A DNA stretch of 48,092 bases, taken from Candidatus Omnitrophota bacterium. Its GTDB lineage: Bacteria; Omnitrophota; Gorgyraeia; JAHJTE01. Positions 14,196-23,763 of the stretch are shown in pieces. The stretch covers positions 1-48,092 of the forward strand of contig JAGVEL010000009.1 in assembly GCA_020058285.1 (NCBI GenBank), in the 5' to 3' direction. The position numbers and the translations under genes were made by a program. Each line of letters opens with the position of its first letter. Position 1 is the first letter of the stretch. The notes under the pieces were generated by a model. That model worked only from the letters and a program-made list of their open reading frames with translations. It did no database searches and was not told where the DNA came from.

Positions 14196-15634
14196 GTTTA
14201 AAAAAACAAACAGTGTCAGGTGTAAAATGGCTAGTAGGTTCTAGTTTTATCCAAAAAGCAATTTCATTTTTAACTACCGTGGTTTTAGCGCGTATTTTTA
14301 ATCCATCAATTTTTGGTTTATTTGCGTTAGCTTTTGTAGCCGTTGATGCTCTGGGGTTATTTAAAAGCATGGGGTTCGATTCAGCATTAATAAGAAGAAA
14401 AGATAACATTGAAAAGGCGGCGAACACCGCTTTTTTTATTATTCCACTATTGGGATTTATAATTTATCTAATTTTAGCCATTTCTGCACCATTTATTGGT
14501 AAATTTTTGAATAGTAAAGACGTTGTTGGAGTCCTTAGATTCTTAGGTATTATTTTTATTTTTAATTGTTTTGGAAGAATTCCCGCCGCTCTTTTAGAAA
14601 AAAATATGCAGTTTAAGAAAATATCTATAATGGAGATTAGCTCAGGTGTAGTCTATTCAATAACAGCGATAATTCTTGCTTTGTTTGGATTTGGAATCTG
14701 GAGTCTAGTTTTTGGCTATATCATAAAGGTTTTGATACAAAACTCCATGGCATGGTATTTTAGTAATTGGCACCCTAAATTTGAATTTGATAGAGAAATC
14801 GCTTGGGAAATGTTTCACTTTGGAAAATTCATTTTTTTGGCAGCGCTTGCATGGTTTTTGAGAATGAATTTAGATAATATTTTAGTTGGCAAATTACTAG
14901 GAGTTGCAGCATTAGGCTTATATGCAGTTGCTTTTGGAATATCAAATTTTGGAGCAGACTATTTTAGTGGAAAAATTTACAGAGTTACATTTCCCGCGTA
15001 TTCAAAATTGCATGAAGATTTAGATAATTTGAGAAAAGCATTTCTTAAGGTCCTTAAACACATAAGTTTGGTTGCTTTTCCGTTAGGCATCATTCTATTT
15101 TTACTGTCAAAAGAGTTCTTAATAACAGTTTATGGTGAAAAATGGGTTGGGGCAGTTGATGTATTGAAAATTTTAGCAAGTTTAGGAATATTTAATACCC
15201 TACTTAGCGGTTTTGTAAGTATTTTTTCAGCTTGTGGTAAGCCGAGAATATACTTCTATATAAATTTAATACAGGTTTTAATATTTGTTATCTTCATTTC
15301 ACCAATGGCGAAACTTTTTGGAATAAATGGTGTTGGAATAGTGGTTGGGTTGTCCAGTTTTGTGGCTTTTATAGTTGCTTTAATTTTAGCGAAACGATTT
15401 TTGTTTTTAACATCAAAACAAATATTTCATAGTTTCAGGACGCCCTTGCTTTCCTCTATCTATATGACTATAGTTATGGTATTGTTTAAAAAGTCAATAT
15501 TACAGTTCATGTTTATTCCTATTCAGTTTAAATTTGTTATTTTGTTATTATTAGCTATAGGTGTTTATAGCTATTCTTTATTTAAAATTGATAAATCATT
15601 TGTTAAGGAAATAAAATCATTAATCTTTATTTAG
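14192..15634 (+). CDS. Wzx-type lipopolysaccharide flippase (MOP superfamily), 480 aa
   Basis: The N-terminus LKKQTVSGVKWLVGSSFIQK, followed by LARIFNPSIFGLFALA, is typical of MOP polysaccharide flippases. About 12 to 14 hydrophobic segments cover the protein, with short charged loops. It would flip undecaprenyl-linked repeat units across the inner membrane for polymerisation by the O-antigen-polymerase-like protein at 22542. The GTG start overlaps the upstream stop. Wzx/Wzy-type assembly is supported by this pair, in contrast to the ABC remnant upstream. Confidence 0.88.
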   Translation: MSLKKQTVSGVKWLVGSSFIQKAISFLTTVVLARIFNPSIFGLFALAFVAVDALGLFKSMGFDSALIRRKDNIEKAANTAFFIIPLLGFIIYLILAISAPFIGKFLNSKDVVGVLRFLGIIFIFNCFGRIPAALLEKNMQFKKISIMEISSGVVYSITAIILALFGFGIWSLVFGYIIKVLIQNSMAWYFSNWHPKFEFDREIAWEMFHFGKFIFLAALAWFLRMNLDNILVGKLLGVAALGLYAVAFGISNFGADYFSGKIYRVTFPAYSKLHEDLDNLRKAFLKVLKHISLVAFPLGIILFLLSKEFLITVYGEKWVGAVDVLKILASLGIFNTLLSGFVSIFSACGKPRIYFYINLIQVLIFVIFISPMAKLFGINGVGIVVGLSSFVAFIVALILAKRFLFLTSKQIFHSFRTPLLSSIYMTIVMVLFKKSILQFMFIPIQFKFVILLLLAIGVYSYSLFKIDKSFVKEIKSLIFI

Positions 15635-15645
15635 ACGATAAATAA

Positions 15646-16989
15646 ATGCACACAAATAACCATTTTAAAGTTGTTTATATTGGAGGCTTTAGGGGCGAAA
15701 ATAATCTGGGTGATTCCGCCATGGCACTTAATATGATTGAGCGTTTAAGTGAGAAGGTAACCAATATGAAGATTTTGATTTTATTAAATAATTTCAATAA
15801 TCAATTAAAAATACGCAACGCATCCTACTTATATTCTTTTTTTCAGCATAACGCTAAATTTATGGACACTATTGATTCAATTTGGCTTGGAAAAACATTT
15901 AAGAATTTCTGTCAACTAATTAAATGTATTTATATATTGCTAAACGGGTTATTCTATAAATATTTTAATTTTTTCCTACCTATTAAATCTACGATTCGCG
16001 ATAATTTAATCGCTTTATCAGAGTGCGATTTATTATGGTTTGGCGGCGGTGGAGTCATAAATGATATTGCAACAATTTCCGGGGTTTACAATACAGCATT
16101 GCTTTGTCTCTTAGCTGAGATTTTTAGAAAAAAAATAATTATGACTGGCCAAGGATTTGGGCCTTTAAGGAATTTTTTCAACATTAAAATACTCTCTTTC
16201 GTTTTGCCTAAAATAGAATTTATCGCGGTTAGAGATTATTCTTACTCTAAAAATTTACTTTTAAATCTTGGTGTACCCGAATCAAATATTATTTTAACCG
16301 GGGATGATGCCGCGTCTTTAAAAACAATTAGTGATGAAGAAATTAAAAAGATACTTATTAGCGAGAAGATTTCTAATGTTAAACCCATGATTGGTGTAAA
16401 TTTTAGACCGTCAAATTTTATAAGGGAGTATAAGGACAAGGAGAGGGCAGCTTTTGCTCAAAAGGAAGAGATTGATAAATTTGCTAAACTCTTGGATTAT
16501 ATTTCTGAGGTTTTTAGTGCAAACATTATTTTTATTCCCACAGTCTATAGAGACTTGCTCGATGATAGAGAATCAGTGTTTAAAGTTTATTTGAAAATGA
16601 AATATAAAGAAAACGCTAGTTTTTTAACAAATGAATACAATCCTTTTGAGATTAAAAGTATTATTGGGAAAATGGATTATTTTTTGGGTTTTTCCTATCA
16701 TTCTTTGCTTTTTGCGTTAACTCAAAATGTTCCAGCAATAGGATTTTATAATAATGATTACTATAGTTTAAAACATAAAGGCCTTTTTGAATGGTTTGGG
16801 TTACCAGAACATGCGAAATATTTTAGAAATTCTGACCTTGATGGCTTAAAAGCCGCCATAAAAAATATGATCTTAAACCATGATTTAATCCAAGAAAAAT
16901 TAAAGTATGGGGCTATTGAAATGAAATCAAGATTGGAATCATTAATCGTGCGTATGCAAGATACAATACCCAATAAAGAGTTTAAATGA
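15646..16989 (+). CDS. Polysaccharide pyruvyl transferase family protein, 447 aa
   Basis: The N-terminal VYIGGFRGENNLGDSAMALNMI and the downstream DLLWFGGGGVINDI are characteristic of the CsaB/WcaK-type family. A later GQGFGPLR segment and the GFSYHSLLFAL motif near residue 350 agree. Members transfer pyruvate from phosphoenolpyruvate as a ketal onto sugar residues, giving the polymer negative charge. Some members have other functions, so the exact reaction is inferred. The gene is AT-rich like its neighbours and lies in the glycosyltransferase block. Confidence 0.83.
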   Translation: MHTNNHFKVVYIGGFRGENNLGDSAMALNMIERLSEKVTNMKILILLNNFNNQLKIRNASYLYSFFQHNAKFMDTIDSIWLGKTFKNFCQLIKCIYILLNGLFYKYFNFFLPIKSTIRDNLIALSECDLLWFGGGGVINDIATISGVYNTALLCLLAEIFRKKIIMTGQGFGPLRNFFNIKILSFVLPKIEFIAVRDYSYSKNLLLNLGVPESNIILTGDDAASLKTISDEEIKKILISEKISNVKPMIGVNFRPSNFIREYKDKERAAFAQKEEIDKFAKLLDYISEVFSANIIFIPTVYRDLLDDRESVFKVYLKMKYKENASFLTNEYNPFEIKSIIGKMDYFLGFSYHSLLFALTQNVPAIGFYNNDYYSLKHKGLFEWFGLPEHAKYFRNSDLDGLKAAIKNMILNHDLIQEKLKYGAIEMKSRLESLIVRMQDTIPNKEFK

Positions 16990-17055
16990 AATGATTTTAA
17001 ACGTTTATTCTTAATTTTGGTTATGATTAATGAGAACTAAAGAGGAAGATAAGCA

Positions 17056-19107
17056 ATGGCGAAGGTAAGCGTTATTATTTCGACTTATAATCGAGAAAAA
17101 TATTTACCAGAATCAGTTCAAAGTGTTTTAAATCAAACTTTTAGGGATTTTGAGCTTATCGTTATTGATGACGGATCTATAGATGATACAAAAAATATCG
17201 TTATTAATTTTAGCAAGATGTGCCCTGATAAGATCAAATATTTTAATCAGGAACACAAAGGTCAAGCAGCTGCTTTAAATAGGGGGATAAAAGAGGCAAA
17301 AGGGGAATACGTTGCATTTTTAGATAGCGACGATATCTGGTTACCCAACAAATTAGAAGTTTATTTAAATTATTTTAACTCAAATTATGAAATTGCTCTA
17401 ATTGGAAGTCGTATGGGGGTAATAGACGACCAAGGGAAAAAAATAGATAAGCTGAAGCCGATGTCTTCTCCGGGTAGTGATTTTAAAAGTTTGATTGAGA
17501 GAGGCGGGTGCTCAACATCATCTCTGATGGTTAGGAAAATTATCTTGGAAAATTTATCTTTTAATGAACAATTGCGTAAGCATACGGACTTAGATATTTG
17601 CCTGAAAGTTTCTGATCAATATAAAATACAGACATTAGATCAGGTTTTAGCCTTGTATAGAGAACACGATGAAAGTACGACTTCAAATAAGATTAGCTCA
17701 TACCAGGGCCAAATTGAATTTTGGCTTGACGTTATCTCACGTTATAAGCTAAATATTGACGTTAAATTTTGCAGAAAAAAAATATCATATTTATATTATT
17801 TATTAGGGAGAGAATATTCAATAATTAAAGATTATAAAAATAGCGTAAAAAATATTGCTTCCGGGCTCAAATATAATTTATTTCTTGGTAAGGAATTTTG
17901 GAAAAAGGGAGACTTGGAGGGATTAAAATTTATCAAACTCATTAAACCAGATGTTCTATTTTTTGTCAATATTTTTAAATCCATGTTTCTTGTTGATAAT
18001 AATAGAAATGAAGTGAGGATACTTTTTTATGAGTCATCTTCTGGATTTGGTGGTTCTTCCAGAGCAGTTAGTTATATCATTGATTACTTGGATTATAATA
18101 AATTCCATCCATTTCTTGTAATTAAAAATTATGGTCCACAATTTGATAAAATAAAGAAAGTTGTGCCTATTAAACTTAAGTCTTATAGAGGCCATTTAAA
18201 TATTATTTCGGAAGTTTTAAATTTGCTTCGCTTGATTACATCTAAAAAAATTTCGATAGTCCACATCAATACTAATATATCCACAGGTATTCCAGCGATT
18301 CTTGCTGCTAAATTAACAGGAGTGTTTAGTGTTTGCCATATTAGGGAGACGAGGGCTTTAATAAAAAGAGAAAGAATTTTTAGTCATTTGGTAGATAAAT
18401 TTATTATTTTGAACAAAGATGCGTTATTGATATACAATCGGGATATTAAAAAAGATAAGTTGAGTATTATTTATGATGGTTTGGATTTGGAAGAATTTAA
18501 AGATGTAGAAAGTAATTTTCGACAGGAGTTTAACCTCGATTCACATCCGATTGTAGCTGTTTTAGGCAGGATAGTCGAGGGAAAGGGGCAAAAAGAATTT
18601 GTCTTAGCCTGCAGGGAAGCTATCAGAATCATCCCAAGGGCAAAATTTCTCATTATCGGAGAAGCTAAAGGTGCCGAAGATGCCTATTATAATGATTTAA
18701 TTGAATTGGTTTATAGGGAAGGGCTAGATAAAAATGTAATTTTTACAGGCTGGAGAAATGATATTGCGAATGTGATCTCGAGTTTAGATGTGCTTGTATT
18801 GCCTTCTACTACTTATAAAGAGGGATTGCCTAATAGCATAATTGAAGCAATGGCGTTAAGTAAGCCAGTTGTCGCCACGGATATTGCCGGGCCTTCTGAT
18901 ATTGTAGCTGATGGCGAAACCGGATTTTTAGTGCCTGCCGGAGATATTAAGGCAATGGCTGAAAAAATTGTCTATTTGCTTAATAATCCTGATATAGCTA
19001 AAAGAATGGGCGAAGTCGGCAGGAAAAGAGCGCAAGAGTTGTTTGATATAAAGAAGCAAGTTAAAAAAATTGAAGCGATTTACGAAGAGGTTCTTAGTCA
19101 CAGATGA
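17056..19107 (+). CDS. Bifunctional glycosyltransferase, GT2 fused to GT4, 683 aa
   Basis: Residues 1 to about 240 are a GT-A family 2 domain: VSVIISTYNREKYLPESVQS, the metal-binding FLDSDDIW, and HTDLDICLK. From about residue 315 to the end is a GT-B family 4 domain, with ESSSGFGGSSRAVSYI, VLGRIVEGKGQ and EGLPNSIIEAMALSKPVVATD. Two sugar additions could therefore be made by one polypeptide. A good ribosome-binding site (GAGGAAG) supports the start. Between the domains is a helical linker without membrane segments. Confidence 0.87.
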   Translation: MAKVSVIISTYNREKYLPESVQSVLNQTFRDFELIVIDDGSIDDTKNIVINFSKMCPDKIKYFNQEHKGQAAALNRGIKEAKGEYVAFLDSDDIWLPNKLEVYLNYFNSNYEIALIGSRMGVIDDQGKKIDKLKPMSSPGSDFKSLIERGGCSTSSLMVRKIILENLSFNEQLRKHTDLDICLKVSDQYKIQTLDQVLALYREHDESTTSNKISSYQGQIEFWLDVISRYKLNIDVKFCRKKISYLYYLLGREYSIIKDYKNSVKNIASGLKYNLFLGKEFWKKGDLEGLKFIKLIKPDVLFFVNIFKSMFLVDNNRNEVRILFYESSSGFGGSSRAVSYIIDYLDYNKFHPFLVIKNYGPQFDKIKKVVPIKLKSYRGHLNIISEVLNLLRLITSKKISIVHINTNISTGIPAILAAKLTGVFSVCHIRETRALIKRERIFSHLVDKFIILNKDALLIYNRDIKKDKLSIIYDGLDLEEFKDVESNFRQEFNLDSHPIVAVLGRIVEGKGQKEFVLACREAIRIIPRAKFLIIGEAKGAEDAYYNDLIELVYREGLDKNVIFTGWRNDIANVISSLDVLVLPSTTYKEGLPNSIIEAMALSKPVVATDIAGPSDIVADGETGFLVPAGDIKAMAEKIVYLLNNPDIAKRMGEVGRKRAQELFDIKKQVKKIEAIYEEVLSHR

Positions 19108-19123
19108 TCGCCGATAAAAAATC

Positions 19124-21430
19124 ATGAATAAAATTTGTTTTATAATTGATAATTTAAAGATAGCGGGGACGCAGAAGCATCTCCTAAGGCTAGTTGATGG
19201 CTTGGCCAGCAAGGGATATTCTACAGAGATTATTTCACTGGGAGTTAATGATGGGAATTTAATTAAAGACATAGATGCGCCAATTACCTATTTTAAAATG
19301 GATTATATTTGGCAACCGCGTTTTTGGCTGGATTTCGTCCGTTTAGTTAGATTTCTTTCAAAAAATAAACCTTACATAGTTCACACTTATCTTAATACTT
19401 CCAATGTTTTTGGGGTTTTAGCAGCAAAAATAGCCCAAATATCTATAATTATTAGCTCAAGGCGTGATTTAGGCCAATTTCGCTCCAATTTCATCGGAGA
19501 GATTGAGTCCTTCACGGCCAGATTAAGCAATAAAGTTATATGTGCTTCTGAGGCCATTAGACAAAATGTAGCCTTAAGAGAGCGTGTAGATTTAAAAAAA
19601 ATCTCCATTATTAATAATGGAGTTGCATCGCAACTGCCGCTAGATTATAAGACTTCAGAATTGCTAATAAAAGAGACATTGGGTATTAGTCATAAAGATA
19701 GCGTAGTTGGAATAATAGGAAGTTTATTCTGCATAAAAGGGCACGGTGACTTCATTGAGGCAGCAAGGTTAGTTCTAAATGAAATTCCGGATGTGAAGTT
19801 TCTCATCGTGGGAGCAGGGCCACTTAGAAACAGTCTAGAATCCGTAGTCCATAACCAACAGTTAGAAGAAAAAATAGAGTTCTTGGGTCAGAGGAACGAT
19901 ATATCTGAGTTGTTATCTATAATGGATGTGTCGGCGAATGCTTCTTATTCAGAAGGAATGTCTAATACAATTTTAGAGTCGATGGCAGTTGGCGTACCGG
20001 TTGTGGCTACTGCAGTAGATGGTAATCTTGAGACAGTGGTAAATGGTGAAACAGGTCTTTTAGTTCCGCCAAGGAATCCTCAAGCAATGGCAAAGGCGAT
20101 TATCAGAATACTTAAGGATAAAGACTTAGCCGTTAAAATGGGTCAGAACGCCAGAAAGCTAGTTGAGGAAAAATTCAGCCTTGAGCGAATGACTCAAAAT
20201 TATTCAATCCTTTATGATAAGTTAATTAATCCTAAAAGGGTTGGTTATGTTGTATCTCTTTTTCCCTGTTGGTCTGAGACTTTTATATTAAATGAAATTA
20301 TAGAGCTGGAGAAAAGAGGTTTTGATATAACCATTTTTTCTATAAGAAAAGATTTGGAAGAATTTACTCAAGATAAGGCCAAACAGTTACTAAAAAATAC
20401 AAGATATGTTTATTCATCAAAAGTCATAGTTGCTTCATTATACTGGTTACTAAAGCGGCCGTTAGTTTTTATTTCGCTTATTTTTATTGTTTTAAATCAA
20501 AGATACTCACTTATTAGAGAAGCGTTAAAAAATATCTATGTTTTTTTTAGCGGTTGTTATTTTGCTTCTATTGTCAAAAACGAACGCTTAACCCATATAC
20601 ATGCGCATTTTGCCACATATCCGGCTTTGGCAGCATTGGTTATGTCCAAACTAACCAATATTCCATTTACCTTTACTGCGCACGCTCATGACATATTTTT
20701 AGAAAAAACTTTATTAAAAGAGAAGGCCAGAGCCGCAAAGGCTATTATAGCTATTTCAGATTATAATAAGCGCTATGTCAGCGATTATTGCCAGAATGGC
20801 ATTTATTCAAAAATGAAGGTAATCCATTGTGGTTTGGATTTACCTGAATTTGTCAACTTCAACGGAAAACCTAAGGAAAATTTAATTTTAAGTATTGGTA
20901 GATTAACAAAAATGAAAGGTTTTGAATATTTGATTAAAGCTTGTAGTCGGCTTAAAAATCAGATACCAATTCAATGTCGCATAATTGGTGACGGGCCTTT
21001 GCGTGATGAGCTGGAAAGATTAATCATTAATTTAGGAGTAAGAGGCTGTGTAAGATTAGAAGGAGTAATGGACAACAATAAAATAAAACAATTACTACAG
21101 AGTAGTAGCGCTTTTGTTTTGCCCAGTGTTTGGGATGAACAAGATGGCCAGGATGGCATTCCTGTTGTTCTTATGGAGGCAATGGCATCAGGCATTCCTG
21201 TTGTTTCTTCTAATATTTCCGGTATTCCGGAGTTGGTAGAAGATGGCAAGACCGGGCTGTTGGCTGAGCCTAGTAACGTTGAACAACTGTCGCAGAAAAT
21301 ATTGCAGTTATTGAGTGATAAAGAGTTACAAACACGCCTAGCTGAGGCCGGCAGGCGTAAAGTCGAAGAAGAGTTTGATGTTGTTAAAAGTGTTGAGAAG
21401 CTTGTTGGGGTGTTTAGCGATGCGAATTAA
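19124..21430 (+). CDS. Tandem GT4-GT4 glycosyltransferase, 768 aa
   Basis: Two complete GT-B units are fused. The first (about 1-365) has IDNLKIAGTQKHLLRLVDGL, EGMSNTILESMAVGVPVVAT and NGETGLLVP. The second (about 370-768) has YVVSLFPCWSETFILNEI, THIHAHFATYPA, IPVVLMEAMASGIPVVSS and DGKTGLLAEP, resembling colanic-acid-type transferases. It probably adds two successive sugars. The last 11 bp overlap the next glycosyltransferase gene. A region of the first unit at 19833-19860 resembles the 7-nt arrays described for the next gene. Confidence 0.87.
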   Translation: MNKICFIIDNLKIAGTQKHLLRLVDGLASKGYSTEIISLGVNDGNLIKDIDAPITYFKMDYIWQPRFWLDFVRLVRFLSKNKPYIVHTYLNTSNVFGVLAAKIAQISIIISSRRDLGQFRSNFIGEIESFTARLSNKVICASEAIRQNVALRERVDLKKISIINNGVASQLPLDYKTSELLIKETLGISHKDSVVGIIGSLFCIKGHGDFIEAARLVLNEIPDVKFLIVGAGPLRNSLESVVHNQQLEEKIEFLGQRNDISELLSIMDVSANASYSEGMSNTILESMAVGVPVVATAVDGNLETVVNGETGLLVPPRNPQAMAKAIIRILKDKDLAVKMGQNARKLVEEKFSLERMTQNYSILYDKLINPKRVGYVVSLFPCWSETFILNEIIELEKRGFDITIFSIRKDLEEFTQDKAKQLLKNTRYVYSSKVIVASLYWLLKRPLVFISLIFIVLNQRYSLIREALKNIYVFFSGCYFASIVKNERLTHIHAHFATYPALAALVMSKLTNIPFTFTAHAHDIFLEKTLLKEKARAAKAIIAISDYNKRYVSDYCQNGIYSKMKVIHCGLDLPEFVNFNGKPKENLILSIGRLTKMKGFEYLIKACSRLKNQIPIQCRIIGDGPLRDELERLIINLGVRGCVRLEGVMDNNKIKQLLQSSSAFVLPSVWDEQDGQDGIPVVLMEAMASGIPVVSSNISGIPELVEDGKTGLLAEPSNVEQLSQKILQLLSDKELQTRLAEAGRRKVEEEFDVVKSVEKLVGVFSDAN

Positions 21431-22529
21431 CGTTCTACATATAATCTGGTCCCTGGAAAAAGGAGGAGCCGAGCGCTTTCTGGTTTCCTTGGTAAAACAT
21501 TTTGATCAGACTCGTTTTAATTCCATCGTTTGCTGTTTAAATTGGAAAGGGGAATGGGCGAAGGAACTGGAAGATAATGGCATCAAAGTAATAGCTTTAA
21601 ACAAAAAAGGAAAGTTTGATATCTCTGTAATCTTTAAATTAATCTCTGTAATCAAGCAATACGATATTAGTATTGTCAATACTCATCTTTGGGCAGCTGA
21701 TACCCTGGGTAGACTAGCTGCAATTATAGCCAGTGTACCTGTAATTATTAGCAATGTTCAGAATGTTGATATCTGGAAACAACCCTGGCATAGGTTTATT
21801 GACAAGCTGCTTTCTTATAAAACCATTAAATTTATTGCGGTTTCGCAAGCAGTAAAGCAGTTTTTAATTGGAACAGAAAGCATCCCGGAAGATAAAATTG
21901 AGGTAATCTATAACGGCATCGATATTTCTATGGACCATAGACCATCGACTATTGACTTGAAGCAGCAGTTCGGCATTAGGGTTGATGATATTGTTCTGAC
22001 GGTAGTTGGAAGATTGGTTGAGCAGAAGGGGCATAAATATTTATTTGAAGCACTAAGTATGCTGAATGGTAAATACAGCCTAAAGCTGCTGGTGGTGGGA
22101 GAAGGGCCGCTTAGAAACAGTCTACAGTCCATGGTCAATAGTCTACAGTTGAATGATAAAATTAAATTCTTAGGGCAAAGAAATGATATAGCACAGATAT
22201 TAGAGATTTCTGATTGCTTAGTATTGTCTTCGCTTTATGAGGGTTTGCCTGTATGCGTTTTAGAGGCAATGGCAGCGGGTAAACCGGTTATTGCTACAAA
22301 AGTTGGCGGAATACCGGAATTAGTAAAAGACGGCAAGACAGGTTTTATTGTAGAGCCCAAGAATTCTGAAGTTTTATTACAGGCAATTGATAAGTTGACA
22401 AATTTACCTGATATAGGAAAAGAGATGGGGGCTAGAGGTAGAGAGATAGCAAATAATAATTTCTCTATTATATCAATTGCTAAACATACCAAAGAATTGT
22501 TCCTTGAGTTGTTAGAAAACCATGGATAA
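21420..22529 (+). CDS. Glycosyltransferase family 4, 369 aa
   Basis: A standard GT4 enzyme: VLHIIWSLEKGGAERFLVSL at the N-terminus, IYNGIDI in the middle, VVGRLVEQKGH, and the E-x7-E motif EGLPVCVLEAMAAGKPVIAT near the C-terminus. The ATG at 21420 is chosen because the homology begins there; an upstream reading from 21375 lies inside the previous gene. Two 28-bp heptanucleotide arrays are embedded in the coding sequence, encoding the variable segment after IYNGIDI and the helix after GPLRN. The frame is kept through both. Confidence 0.86.
   Translation: MRINVLHIIWSLEKGGAERFLVSLVKHFDQTRFNSIVCCLNWKGEWAKELEDNGIKVIALNKKGKFDISVIFKLISVIKQYDISIVNTHLWAADTLGRLAAIIASVPVIISNVQNVDIWKQPWHRFIDKLLSYKTIKFIAVSQAVKQFLIGTESIPEDKIEVIYNGIDISMDHRPSTIDLKQQFGIRVDDIVLTVVGRLVEQKGHKYLFEALSMLNGKYSLKLLVVGEGPLRNSLQSMVNSLQLNDKIKFLGQRNDIAQILEISDCLVLSSLYEGLPVCVLEAMAAGKPVIATKVGGIPELVKDGKTGFIVEPKNSEVLLQAIDKLTNLPDIGKEMGARGREIANNNFSIISIAKHTKELFLELLENHG
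21929..21956 (+). repeat. Heptanucleotide array inside a glycosyltransferase gene
   Basis: Four consecutive 7-mers ending in GAC (TATGGAC, CATAGAC, CATCGAC, TATTGAC). On the minus strand they read GTCMAYR-like, the same unit as at 22120 and 26107 but in the opposite orientation. Confidence 0.6.
22120..22147 (+). repeat. Heptanucleotide array inside a glycosyltransferase gene
   Basis: Four consecutive 7-mers, GTCTACA, GTCCATG, GTCAATA and GTCTACA, in the coding strand. The encoded segment keeps the normal GT4 length between GPLR and the following strand. Confidence 0.6.
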
Positions 22530-22541
22530 GTAAAATTAAAA

Positions 22542-23750
22542 ATGAAAAAATTTATCTTAGCAGCTTTTATTTTATATTTGCCTTTTCAATTAAGACTGCC
22601 AAATATCCCGTTTTTCAATATTATAAATATTTTTTTAGTAATTTTATTTATAGTTTTTCTTTTTGCCAGATCTCCAAACCCTTATGCGAGAAGTATTGAT
22701 ATTCCACTCTTGTTATTTTTAATTATTTGGTTAGCTTCTTTTGCGCACACCATGTTTTATCCCCCCGGGGTTTGGAAATATGCAGTAACTGTTGATTTTA
22801 AGCGGCTTATTTCTCTTGTTTTAGCATATTTTGTTTTTAGCCGTTGCATAAAAGACAAAAAAGATATGAAATTTTTATTTTATGTAAGCTTGCTCAGTTT
22901 AGTATTAGTCGCCTTGCATACGTGGAGAGGCGGGGTATTAGCTGGGCCACATTTTGCAGATTTTAAACGCTCATCTGGTCCATTTGCTCAAGATTGGAAA
23001 GGTTCTGATATTGCCGGAGGATTTTTAGCAACTTTTACACCCTTTTTGTTAGCTTTTACTTTATTGACTAATAAAAAGATTTTAAAATTAGCTGGTTTTG
23101 GAGGATTAGTAGTGTGTAGTTTGGGTCTATTTGCAACTTACTCCAGGGGTTCGATTTTAGCCTTAGGAATAGCCTCTATTATATGTATTTTACTTTCAGT
23201 AAAACAAATTTTAAAGACTTCAAAAATAACCTCTATTATAATTTTTGTAGCATTTATAGGCATAGGTTTAAACTGGGAAAAATGGGTTCCGAAGTCGATT
23301 GTCCATAGAGTGCAAGGAACAACTGTTCAAGAGGAAACATATAGCGGGGAGTTATACCTAGATGAAAGTTCGCAAAGCCGAATGAAAAAATGGGAAGCAG
23401 GATTAGAAATATTTAAAATGAACCCCTTATTTGGGGTTGGTTATAGAATACCAGAATTTATAATGACTGCAGATACTCATAATTCCTTTATTCAAATTGC
23501 TGCTGAGATGGGGATTTTTGGATTTTTAATATTTATTTGGTTTCTTATAAGTATTTTAATAAAAGCAAAATCACTACTAAAAACCGAATTTGACTGGCTT
23601 GGAATAGGTTTTATCGGGTGTGTAATTTCATTTATATTGGTAAATATGTTTTATAGTAATTTTTTTAGAGATACAGTTGTGGGGACTTTTTGGGTATTAC
23701 TGGGTATGTTAGCATCAGCTAAAAAATTTACAATTGAAACAGCAAAATAA
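22542..23750 (+). CDS. O-antigen polymerase/ligase-like membrane protein (Wzy), 402 aa
   Basis: About 11 hydrophobic helices with a large periplasmic loop (about residues 245-310) containing RMKKWEAGLEIFKMNPLFGVG and TADTHNSFIQIAAEMG. This is the typical Wzy_C/O-antigen-ligase-family loop, including the conserved H-N-S/x-F. It would polymerise repeat units on the periplasmic side after flipping by the 14192 protein. Ligase versus polymerase cannot be told from sequence; the operon context and the Wzx partner favour polymerase. No strong ribosome-binding site is seen. Confidence 0.85.
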   Translation: MKKFILAAFILYLPFQLRLPNIPFFNIINIFLVILFIVFLFARSPNPYARSIDIPLLLFLIIWLASFAHTMFYPPGVWKYAVTVDFKRLISLVLAYFVFSRCIKDKKDMKFLFYVSLLSLVLVALHTWRGGVLAGPHFADFKRSSGPFAQDWKGSDIAGGFLATFTPFLLAFTLLTNKKILKLAGFGGLVVCSLGLFATYSRGSILALGIASIICILLSVKQILKTSKITSIIIFVAFIGIGLNWEKWVPKSIVHRVQGTTVQEETYSGELYLDESSQSRMKKWEAGLEIFKMNPLFGVGYRIPEFIMTADTHNSFIQIAAEMGIFGFLIFIWFLISILIKAKSLLKTEFDWLGIGFIGCVISFILVNMFYSNFFRDTVVGTFWVLLGMLASAKKFTIETAK

Positions 23751-23763
23751 ACGGGGGTGTAGA

